Below are positions 1-5,730 of a stretch of 10,825 bases of DNA, in pieces (position 1 is the stretch's first letter; each line of letters starts with the position of its first letter). The notes under the pieces were generated by a model. The model was not told the origin of the DNA. It saw only the letters and a list, made by a program, of their open reading frames with translations, and did no database searches. This stretch comes from Clostridia bacterium. Lineage in GTDB: Bacteria; Bacillota_A; Clostridia; Lachnospirales; Cellulosilyticaceae. The DNA is taken from contig JARBTY010000094.1 in the NCBI GenBank assembly GCA_029239935.1, forward strand, positions 1-10,825. Direction: 5' to 3'. Made by a program: the position numbers and the translations under genes.

Positions 1-64
1 AGCTGGTATAACGAATAGCGTTATATCAGCTGCTTTTGCGTGTAGCAAAAGATTTGCGGCAGCT
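1..64. repeat. Nested inverted-repeat element at window edge
   Basis: Seen directly: positions 1-13 pair with 19-31 (13 pairs, one G-T wobble, loop AATAG). Positions 33-39 pair with 45-51 (CTTTTGC/GCAAAAG, loop GTGTA). An outer arm, AGCTGC at 28-33, pairs with GCAGCT at 59-64 and encloses the second hairpin. The AGCT at 28-31 can therefore pair either leftwards (1-4) or rightwards (61-64), so the two folds compete. The element has no poly-T exit typical of a simple terminator. It overlaps the last codons and stop of the minus-strand kinase gene. It could be a dispersed palindromic repeat, a cassette-type recombination site or a structured 3' end. The left border is unknown because the window starts here. 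The pairing is certain; the function is not known. Confidence 0.7.
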
Positions 65-340
65 CATATTAAGATTTTTATTATCGTATAATCTGATAAT
101 TTTATGTTGATATAACTGTAACTTAGCTTCAAATCTGTCTCTATTACTTTCGAAATCAAGTGTCCATTTATACATCATTTCAATCTGTTCATCTGCTGTA
201 CGTTTAAATCGCCCCGCCTCTGTTTGATGATGAACAATAGAGTCCAGTTCATACCAAGGAACATTAATTTTTTTTGATAATTTCTTTGCTAATGTTGTTT
301 TACCACTTGCCACAATTCCAATAATAAGGATCTTATTCAT
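26..340 (-). pseudogene. P-loop nucleotide kinase (adenylate kinase/FlaR-like), internally deleted
   Basis: The 104-residue product begins with a Walker A loop, GIVASGKTT (residues 8-16), followed by the strand-helix start PWYELDSIVHH (28-38) that is usual in small bacterial P-loop kinases annotated as 'topology modulation' or adenylate-kinase-like proteins. These are normally about 170-180 residues. Here TADEQIEM (48-55) passes straight into MYKWTLDFESNRDRF (56-70), which belongs near the C-terminus of the family. The central part, with the Walker B strand and the lid, is missing without a frame break. The last 12 residues (SCRKSFATRKSS) are encoded by the inverted-repeat element, so the natural C-terminus may also be lost. 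The start is sound: AGGAGG lies 5 bases before the ATG. Catalysis is unlikely. Substrate and role are unknown. Confidence 0.65.
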
Positions 341-444
341 ATTTCCTCCTCATTCAACCCAATGATAACTTTACTCATATAGTTTTTATGTTAGTCATTA
401 ATGTATGAATTATTTTTCATAAGACTATTGCTTTCCCTATCTTT

Positions 445-453
445 ATTATATCA
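445..453 (-). promoter_or_regulatory. Extended -10 promoter for the kinase gene
   Basis: Read on the minus strand, the bases are TGATATAAT, a perfect -10 hexamer with the TG of an extended -10. The best -35 match, TTTAAC at 467-472 with 16 bases of spacing, is weak, as is common for extended -10 promoters. It would give a leader of roughly 95 bases before the start codon at 340. Confidence 0.5.
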
Positions 454-531
454 GGAACTAAGATGTGTTAAATAGGGTAACTTAGAAACGGGGAAGATGA
501 CTGAAGGAGGTTTTATTAGATAAACAGTGGT

Positions 532-538
532 TTCGACA
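532..538 (-). promoter_or_regulatory. Spo0A box upstream of spoIIE
   Basis: TTCGACA on the plus strand is the exact complement of TGTCGAA, the consensus 0A box bound by phosphorylated Spo0A. It lies about 110 bases upstream of the spoIIE -35. A second, imperfect box (TGTCGCA, 617-623) lies closer, 26 bases before the -35. A 7-mer occurs by chance fairly often, so the support comes from its place before a known Spo0A target gene. Confidence 0.45.
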
Positions 539-649
539 ACAAGTTATGAGAATGAGCAAACATGCTTGATTTTCCTGGGAAATAAATCGAATTAACTCTA
601 GGAATTAAAAGTAATATGTCGCAAAATTTTTGAATTAAATTACCATATA

Positions 650-682
650 TTTACAAAAAAATAGAATCCCCCTTTGTATAAT
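650..682 (+). promoter_or_regulatory. spoIIE promoter, sigma-A type with 21-bp spacer
   Basis: A -35-like TTTACA at 650-655 and a perfect TATAAT at 677-682 are separated by exactly 21 bases. Sigma-A promoters normally have about 17, but the Spo0A-activated promoters of B. subtilis spoIIE and spoIIG are known for 21-22 base spacers. No better -35 sits at the normal distance (654-659 is CAAAAA). Transcription would begin near 689, giving a leader of about 18 bases with the ribosome binding site GAGGGGGAG at 695-703. Confidence 0.65.
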
Positions 683-706
683 TAATAGTACTGTGAGGGG
701 GAGATA

Positions 707-3073
707 ATGTTGATTAATACAAAAGAAGAAAAATCAGAAGCTATATTACAAAATTTTAGAATGATTAAGTGGGGATATGTTTTAATTTGTATGATAGGTT
801 TTTTACTTAGCCGTATTTGTGTATTTAATGAGTTTTATACACTGGGTGTATGTTATATAGGGGCAGTCTTTTCAGACAAGGAACTTAGAAAGTGGAACAG
901 CTTGGTAGCTCTCGGAGGGCTTATGACTATAGGGTTATTTGATACCAATGTACTTAAATACATCCTTATGATAATCCTTGTTATTTTAATGAGAGCCTAT
1001 ATGAGTATGATGAAATCAGCATTTAACGTAAGAAATCAAACACTGGTAACCAGCTTGGCAATACTATTCATTAATATCGTATTAGCTGGGATAAATGGTT
1101 TTAAACTATTTGATTTATTTATAGGGTTTCTAGAAACAACAGTGGGTATGGGACTTGTTATTATTTTATACTATAGTACGGAAGTTATTCTTACAAATAG
1201 AAAAACGTCTCTTACACAAAAGGAAACTATTAGTATGGCTTTTTTAACAGCCTGTATTTTAGGAGGACTTATTGATTTTTATATACAGGTTCCTTGGTTT
1301 AAGAGTATTTATTTTAGGGACATCATGACTTTTATAATCATTATAGCGATAACCTACATGGGTGGGATGAATATGGGCATAACAATAAGCCTTATAATCA
1401 GCACGATTCTTGTTTTGATTGGCTACATGCCACCGCATTTTGTAGCTATCTATACGTTGGCAACGCTTATTGGAACGGTCTTTTATATATTAGATAGAGT
1501 AGGGGTAATTTTTGCAACGGGAGTTGGTTTGTTATTAGGATTTGCGCTATTTAATGACCGCATTATTGACTGGCAGATCGTTGGAGCATATCTTACGGCT
1601 GGAGTCATTAGCTTATGGCTGCCTAAGAAATATTTTGGGATAGATGAATGGTTTGGACATGGACAAGCTGAAATAGATGAAAAACACCTGTTGAGAGTGC
1701 AAAAGATTATCACGGAGAAGCTTAGCCAGTTTTCTAAAGCTTTTTATAATCTAAGTAATACTTTTGGAAAGATATCTGATAAACAGTTTTTTCTGGATGA
1801 AAAAGATATTAATGATGTAATAGAAGATACTGGAGAAAAAATGTGCCAAAATTGTTCCATGAAAGAGTTTTGCTGGAAAGATTATATTGGTCAAACCTAT
1901 CAGAGTGCTTATAAGATGCTGGATTTAATTGAAAAAAAAGGGCAATTAAAACTTGGGGATATACCAGATACTTTTCGAAAGTCCTGCATTAATGCCGAGA
2001 GTTTTGCATGTACGTTAGGATTTAAATTGGATTTGCTTAAACAAAGATTTATGTGGAAAAATAGGTTTGTAGAAAGTAGGGAGCTCGTAAGGCAGCAGTT
2101 TGAAGCAGTTGCTGAAAGCGTTAATAAATTATGCAAAGATATTGAGCAAGAGCTTTATTTTAATCAAGAGGATGAAAAGCTCATAAAAGAAGTGCTTGAT
2201 GCAAGTGGTATAAAAACAAAGGACATCATGGTACTTGAAAATAATGGAAGAAAAGAAGCGATACATATTTATACCCGTTATGATACAAAGGGAACGGATA
2301 TAAAAGAAAATATCATAAAGGCTATTTACAGTGCATTGGATATTAGAGTAGAAGCAGAAAAAACTGAATTTAATCAAGAAGAAAATTATTTATATTTTAA
2401 GTTTAAGATGAGTAAAGTATATGGTGTGTTAGCGGGATCCGCAGCTCATGCTAAGGGAGAAATATCAGGGGATGTCTACAGCTTTATGGAAGTGGAGGAC
2501 GGCAGGTATTTGCTTGCACTCGCAGATGGTATGGGCAGTGGTAAGCTAGCACTGGAAGAAAGTACGGCGACTATAGAATTATTAGAGAACTTTATGGACT
2601 CTGGTTTTCAAAATGATTTAGCAGTTAAAATCATTAACTCTGTACTTGTATTAAAATCTGATATAGAAAACTTTTCAACAATGGATATTACACTGATAGA
2701 TGAATATACAGGGGTAGCAGAATTCCTTAAAATGGGAGCGGCTACAAGTTTTATATTGAGAAACGGAGAAGTCACAACGATACAGTCCAATACACTTCCT
2801 GTAGGCATTTTGAAAGATGTGGATATGGAAATTTATAAAAAGCAACTGAAGGATGGCGATGTGATTATCATGGTAACGGATGGTATGCTTCAGGGAGGAA
2901 ACGACTTGCTAGGCAAAGAAGATACCTTTAAACACTTTATATTAGAAGCACACTCCAACAACCCTTCCTATATGGCCGAATACCTTGTCAGAAAAAGCAG
3001 AGATTTATTAGGTTATGCAGAAAATGATGACATGACGATTATAGTAGCTAGGATATGGCAAAGAAATGGATAG
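707..3073 (+). CDS. spoIIE: Stage II sporulation protein E (SpoIIE), PP2C-type phosphatase
   Basis: SpoIIE is the membrane serine phosphatase that dephosphorylates SpoIIAA at the asymmetric septum, releasing sigma-F in the forespore; in Bacillus it also binds FtsZ. The 788 residues compare with about 827 in B. subtilis. Residues about 20-310 are a run of hydrophobic membrane segments. A middle regulatory region carries clustered cysteines (C380, C383, C389, C427, C435). The C-terminal PP2C domain (about 570-788) has the metal-binding signatures GD (588-589), ADGMGSG (606-612), TDGM (724-727) and ENDDMT (772-777), so the enzyme looks intact. The start has a strong ribosome binding site ending 3 bases before the ATG. 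The gene stands alone between a Spo0A-type promoter and a terminator, and is not fused to the tilS operon. Confidence 0.97.
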   Translation: MLINTKEEKSEAILQNFRMIKWGYVLICMIGFLLSRICVFNEFYTLGVCYIGAVFSDKELRKWNSLVALGGLMTIGLFDTNVLKYILMIILVILMRAYMSMMKSAFNVRNQTLVTSLAILFINIVLAGINGFKLFDLFIGFLETTVGMGLVIILYYSTEVILTNRKTSLTQKETISMAFLTACILGGLIDFYIQVPWFKSIYFRDIMTFIIIIAITYMGGMNMGITISLIISTILVLIGYMPPHFVAIYTLATLIGTVFYILDRVGVIFATGVGLLLGFALFNDRIIDWQIVGAYLTAGVISLWLPKKYFGIDEWFGHGQAEIDEKHLLRVQKIITEKLSQFSKAFYNLSNTFGKISDKQFFLDEKDINDVIEDTGEKMCQNCSMKEFCWKDYIGQTYQSAYKMLDLIEKKGQLKLGDIPDTFRKSCINAESFACTLGFKLDLLKQRFMWKNRFVESRELVRQQFEAVAESVNKLCKDIEQELYFNQEDEKLIKEVLDASGIKTKDIMVLENNGRKEAIHIYTRYDTKGTDIKENIIKAIYSALDIRVEAEKTEFNQEENYLYFKFKMSKVYGVLAGSAAHAKGEISGDVYSFMEVEDGRYLLALADGMGSGKLALEESTATIELLENFMDSGFQNDLAVKIINSVLVLKSDIENFSTMDITLIDEYTGVAEFLKMGAATSFILRNGEVTTIQSNTLPVGILKDVDMEIYKKQLKDGDVIIMVTDGMLQGGNDLLGKEDTFKHFILEAHSNNPSYMAEYLVRKSRDLLGYAENDDMTIIVARIWQRNG

Positions 3074-3082
3074 GTATAATAA

Positions 3083-3126
3083 AAATAGTGCATAATCATC
3101 TGAAAAGGGATGTTTATGCACTATTT
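3083..3126. terminator. Bidirectional terminator between spoIIE and DUF1540 gene
   Basis: A perfect 13-bp stem (3083-3095 with 3114-3126) is extended inside, after one T-T mismatch, by CATC/GATG (3097-3100 with 3109-3112), leaving an 8-base loop. On the minus strand the stem is followed by TT and then ATTAT, so the T-rich exit is better for the DUF1540 transcript. On the plus strand the exit is only the T's inside the stem, so termination of spoIIE is probably weaker. Confidence 0.75.
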
Positions 3127-3146
3127 AATAACTATGTTAAAGAGAG

Positions 3147-3464
3147 TTACTGTCTGGGAGTAAAGGATGCACATAATGTGTCATCAGAAGATTCGCAGGC
3201 ATAGGATTGATTAGAAATTTGGATATTGGAAGCGGAACAGACATGATTAGCATTGTACTCACATTTTATGGCGTCACATTGGACAGACATTTCTGGAGTA
3301 GGTTCTAGGTCACTGCTGTTAGTAGCAGAACCGTGAGTATAGGTGTTACAGCTGGTTATGGCAGATGTATAGGCATGAGTGCCATTTACACTTATACGCC
3401 CAGCAGAACAGTAATCCGCTTTGTGGTAACCGCAGCTTTCAACACTGCATCTTAAATTGGGCAT
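3147..3464 (-). CDS. Cysteine-rich DUF1540 protein with two repeats
   Basis: A 105-residue soluble protein made of two copies of the clostridial DUF1540 motif. Copy one (residues 4-42) has C6, C11, C19 and C39. Copy two (61-101) has C63, C68, C76, C90 and C98. Both share the spacing C-x4-C-x7-C. A Ser/Thr-rich linker (about 43-60) joins them. The regular cysteines suggest metal binding, but no function is established for this family as far as I know. The start is supported by AAAGGAGG 7 bases before the ATG. No signal peptide or membrane segment is seen. The gene converges on spoIIE and diverges from the gene at 3601. A sigma-G-like promoter upstream (3496-3524) hints at expression during sporulation. 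Confidence 0.9.
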   Translation of the reverse strand: MPNLRCSVESCGYHKADYCSAGRISVNGTHAYTSAITSCNTYTHGSATNSSDLEPTPEMSVQCDAIKCEYNANHVCSASNIQISNQSYACESSDDTLCASFTPRQ

Positions 3465-3495
3465 AAATAGACCTCCTTTAATAGTTTATCATTAA

Positions 3496-3524
3496 TAGTT
3501 TGTCTTATTTGATGGAATATATTC
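3496..3524 (-). promoter_or_regulatory. Candidate sigma-G-like promoter for DUF1540 gene
   Basis: Read on the minus strand: GAATA (3520-3524), 17 bases, then CAAACTA (3496-3502). The forespore sigma-G pattern known from Bacillus is GHATR, about 17 bases, CATNHTA, so this has one mismatch. It would start transcription about 25 bases before the start codon. In such AT-rich DNA the match could be chance. Confidence 0.3.
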
Positions 3525-3600
3525 GTTAAAACAATTAAAAATGAATAAATTTCCATTGATTTGGCAAATTTCTAATTAATAACTTTATAAGGAGGCAAAA

Positions 3601-3879
3601 ATGAAAAGACAAGTGACAATAGATGGAGATAAAAGTGACTGGTATGAAAAAGCAGTATTTATATTAAAAGAAAGAGAAATCAATAACATTCCTGATAATT
3701 TATTTCTCCATGCAGAAAATATTATAGAAAATCATCTCAAAAAAACGCCAGGGATGATTCCCTATAAAAAATATGGAAAAAAAACATCTGATGCTAAAAA
3801 AATTGATAGATTCTTTAATATTTCATTAGCTGTTTGTGGCATTACATTCATTATTGGGACCGTACTTTATTTTAGCTAA
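3601..3879 (+). CDS. Small tail-anchored membrane protein, function unknown
   Basis: The product is 92 residues. Residues 1-70 are hydrophilic and rich in Lys and Glu, with a predicted helical stretch (EKAVFILKEREINNIPDNLF, 16-35). One hydrophobic segment lies at about 71-90 (FFNISLAVCGITFIIGTVLY), followed by only two residues. This is the layout of a tail-anchored protein with its body in the cytoplasm. I do not recognise a named domain, although similar short proteins seem to recur in Clostridia. AAGGAGG lies 5 bases before the ATG. The gene diverges from the DUF1540 gene and its TAA overlaps the TAG of the convergent tautomerase gene. Two short spore-linked neighbours make a sporulation role possible, but this is inference. 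Confidence 0.75.
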   Translation: MKRQVTIDGDKSDWYEKAVFILKEREINNIPDNLFLHAENIIENHLKKTPGMIPYKKYGKKTSDAKKIDRFFNISLAVCGITFIIGTVLYFS

Positions 3880-4220
3880 AAATTCTTACCGTTCCAGCCC
3901 CAAGTGGATACTTCCTCATATTTTACGTAGATACAATCAGCGGGAATATCAAGTTCACGAGAATAAAGCATGCAAATCTCATGAGTTACAGCATCTAGAG
4001 ATACCTGAGGGGCAGCACCAAATATTTTAATCTCAATAAAAGCTCCAAAATCAAGTTTTTTACCTTTGAAATAGAGGGAATAATTGTCATTAAATCCTAT
4101 CATTAAATAACTTTCACTTTTCCCGGGAATAAGTGCGATAATTTTGCCGAGCTCAGTCTTAAGTATATCCTTTTTCTCTTCTGTAAGCGAAACTGTAACT
4201 TTTGAATCAATATAAGGCAT
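3876..4220 (-). CDS. MIF-family tautomerase
   Basis: A 114-residue member of the macrophage migration inhibitory factor/phenylpyruvate tautomerase family, trimeric enzymes that use the N-terminal proline as catalytic base. The start at 4220 gives Met-Pro-Tyr, so loss of Met exposes Pro1. Another ATG two codons upstream (4226) would bury the proline, and the GGAAG ribosome binding site sits almost against it but 6 bases from the 4220 ATG. With Pro1 numbering, K33 matches the MIF active-site lysine and Y97 its tyrosine, while the asparagine two residues on (N97 in human MIF) is Lys (K99). The C-terminal TWGWNGKNF resembles the VGWNNSTF of MIF. The CXXC motif of animal MIF is absent. The bacterial substrate is unknown. 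The gene diverges from tilS. Confidence 0.88.
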   Translation of the reverse strand: MPYIDSKVTVSLTEEKKDILKTELGKIIALIPGKSESYLMIGFNDNYSLYFKGKKLDFGAFIEIKIFGAAPQVSLDAVTHEICMLYSRELDIPADCIYVKYEEVSTWGWNGKNF

Positions 4221-4277
4221 GGCCATCTTCCTTTCAGTATTAAAATAAATATTGGATAGTGATAATGCTCCATATAT

Positions 4278-4306
4278 ATTATAATATAGAGAACGTATTG
4301 TTTAAA
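4278..4306 (-). promoter_or_regulatory. Promoter for the tautomerase gene
   Basis: On the minus strand, TTTAAA (4301-4306), 17 bases, then a perfect TATAAT (4278-4283). Transcription would start near 4271, about 50 bases before the start codon. The -10 overlaps the plus-strand -10 for tilS because the sequence here is a palindrome. Confidence 0.5.
4280..4285 (+). promoter_or_regulatory. -10 element for the tilS-hpt-ftsH operon
   Basis: A perfect TATAAT at the right place for a transcript starting near 4292. No good -35 is visible 16-18 bases upstream, so the promoter may be weak or activator-dependent. Confidence 0.4.
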
Positions 4307-4316
4307 GGAGAGATTT

Positions 4317-4352
4317 GTGAAGAACGTTTGCGAGGAGATAAACTATGTCTAG
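4317..4352 (+). CDS. Possible 11-codon leader peptide overlapping tilS start
   Basis: A strong ribosome binding site, AAAGGAG (4304-4310), is followed after 6 bases by GTG and the open frame MKNVCEEINYV, ending at TAG (4350-4352), 8 bases inside tilS. The tilS ribosome binding site (GAGGAG, 4332-4337) lies inside this frame, so translating it could couple to or compete with tilS initiation. No homology can be judged for so short a peptide. It could be chance in a purine-rich leader. Confidence 0.25.
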   Translation: MKNVCEEINYV

Positions 4353-5715
4353 AGCTATAGAAAATAAAATTAAAAATTTTATAAAAGAGTATAATCTTAT
4401 ACAAAGTGGAGATTGTTTAGTAGTGGGGGTATCTGGAGGAGCTGACTCGATGATGCTGCTCCATTTTTTGTATACTCATCAAAAAGAGTATAATATTCAA
4501 ATAAAAACAGCCCATGTGCATCATGGTATGAGAGAGGAGGCAGAGGGCGATGCATTGTTTGTAAAACAAATATGTGAAGCCTGGGCGTTGCCTTACTATA
4601 GGCATGATTGTGATATTAAAAAATTGGCAAAGCAATATAATGTGTCTGAAGAAGAGGCTGGAAGAACAGAAAGATATAATTTCTTTATATCTTTATCAAA
4701 TAATAGTAGTAAGATAGTAACAGCTCATACGATGAATGATCAAGCAGAAACACTTATCATGAGATTTTTAAGAGGTACAGATGTTCATGGATTAGGAGGC
4801 ATCCCACCTATAAGAGATACTATTATACGTCCACTGCTATGTCTTAAAAGAACTGAAATAGAAGCATATTGTAAAACATATGGGGTAGCATACAGAGATG
4901 ATCATACCAATTTTATGCCCATCTATACAAGAAATAAGATAAGACTGGAGTGCATACCTTATATAGAGGAAAATATTAATGAAAATGTTGTGAGTTTATT
5001 GGGAGGTCACAGCCAGTTATACAGAGAACATGAGCAGTTTTTAAAAGAACACACAAAAGACTTGTTTGAAAAATGTGTTGTACGGACAGGGAAAAGTCTG
5101 GTTATAAGTTTGAAGGTTTTTGAAAAATATCATCCTTATATTCAAAAAAGAATTATTCTGTCAGCCATTCAGATGTTGAATGTAACAATAAAGGACATTA
5201 CTTTAAAACATCTCGAAAGTGTATTAGAGCTTATGAAACTGCAAAGTGGGAAAAAAGTGACGCTGCCCTACCGCATAGAGGCGCTAAGGCAGTATGATGA
5301 GATTATACTTAACTATGAGCAGGCAGAACAAACAGGTTTTCAGTATGATATAACCCTAGGAACTATGGAAATACCAGAGCTTAAAGGTAAACTAAGATTA
5401 AAGTTAGTGCCTAAGCAAACAATTAGTCAAAAAAATGAAAAAATGTATACTAAATATATCGATTATGGTAAAATAAAAAATGGATTGCAAATTCGTACAA
5501 GGTTACCTCAGGATTATATTGTCACTGCTGCGGGAACTAAAAAACTCAAGAAATTATTAATAGATGACAAAATTCCTAAGGTAATTAGGGATACGTTACC
5601 GCTTATAGCTGATGGCAATGAGATTATATGGATAGTAGGAAACCGATTGAGTAATAGCTACTATATCACAGAACATACTGAAGAGGTACTGGAAATACAA
5701 ATAATGTTAGAATAA
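4345..5715 (+). CDS. tilS: tRNA(Ile)-lysidine synthase TilS
   Basis: TilS uses ATP to join lysine to C34 of the CAU-anticodon tRNA-Ile, changing it to read AUA; the function is essential in most bacteria. The 456 residues fit the long form of the family. The N-terminal PP-loop ATPase has SGGADS (30-35), followed by AHVHHGMR (56-63), EEAGRTER (103-110), TAHTMNDQAET (126-136), RPLL (162-165) and RNKIR (186-190), all typical TilS motifs. The C-terminal tRNA-binding domain (about 379-440) contains the family's TAAGTKKLKKLLIDDKIP segment (385-402). The start has GAGGAG 7 bases upstream. It is the first gene of the tilS-hpt-ftsH operon, with hpt beginning 15 bases after its stop. Confidence 0.97.
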   Translation: MSRAIENKIKNFIKEYNLIQSGDCLVVGVSGGADSMMLLHFLYTHQKEYNIQIKTAHVHHGMREEAEGDALFVKQICEAWALPYYRHDCDIKKLAKQYNVSEEEAGRTERYNFFISLSNNSSKIVTAHTMNDQAETLIMRFLRGTDVHGLGGIPPIRDTIIRPLLCLKRTEIEAYCKTYGVAYRDDHTNFMPIYTRNKIRLECIPYIEENINENVVSLLGGHSQLYREHEQFLKEHTKDLFEKCVVRTGKSLVISLKVFEKYHPYIQKRIILSAIQMLNVTIKDITLKHLESVLELMKLQSGKKVTLPYRIEALRQYDEIILNYEQAEQTGFQYDITLGTMEIPELKGKLRLKLVPKQTISQKNEKMYTKYIDYGKIKNGLQIRTRLPQDYIVTAAGTKKLKKLLIDDKIPKVIRDTLPLIADGNEIIWIVGNRLSNSYYITEHTEEVLEIQIMLE

Positions 5716-5730
5716 ATAACAGGAGGTACT

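Larger units (their letters stand above)
341..649. other. Non-coding region between divergent kinase and spoIIE genes
   Basis: No convincing gene is present on either strand. The stretch contains the upstream region of the minus-strand kinase (extended -10 near 445-453) and a perfect Spo0A-type box at 532-538. A one-mismatch box (TGTCGCA) lies at 617-623. A free-standing GAAGGAGG at 503-510 resembles a ribosome binding site but has no start codon at a workable distance. The 22-codon open stretch after it opens without ATG, GTG or TTG and is treated as chance or remnant. Confidence 0.6.

Noticed and set aside
1..64. Integron attC site
   Set aside because: The arms do not contain the conserved RYYYAAC/GTTRRRY core ends and no integrase gene is in view, so the element is reported only as a structured repeat.
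501..568. A ribosome-binding-like GAAGGAGG followed by a 22-codon open stretch (LKEVLLDKQW…) before spoIIE
   Set aside because: There is no ATG, GTG or TTG at a workable distance, a stop lies directly upstream in frame, and no homology can be judged. It may be a remnant or chance.
1483..1713. Minus-strand open frames inside spoIIE, birA and ftsH
   Set aside because: They lack good ribosome binding sites, have shadow-like compositions and lie fully inside well-supported genes on the other strand.
3836..4030. Plus-strand 64-codon frame overlapping the end of the small membrane protein
   Set aside because: It overlaps two better-supported genes, has no ribosome binding site, and its sequence is the antisense of the tautomerase gene.
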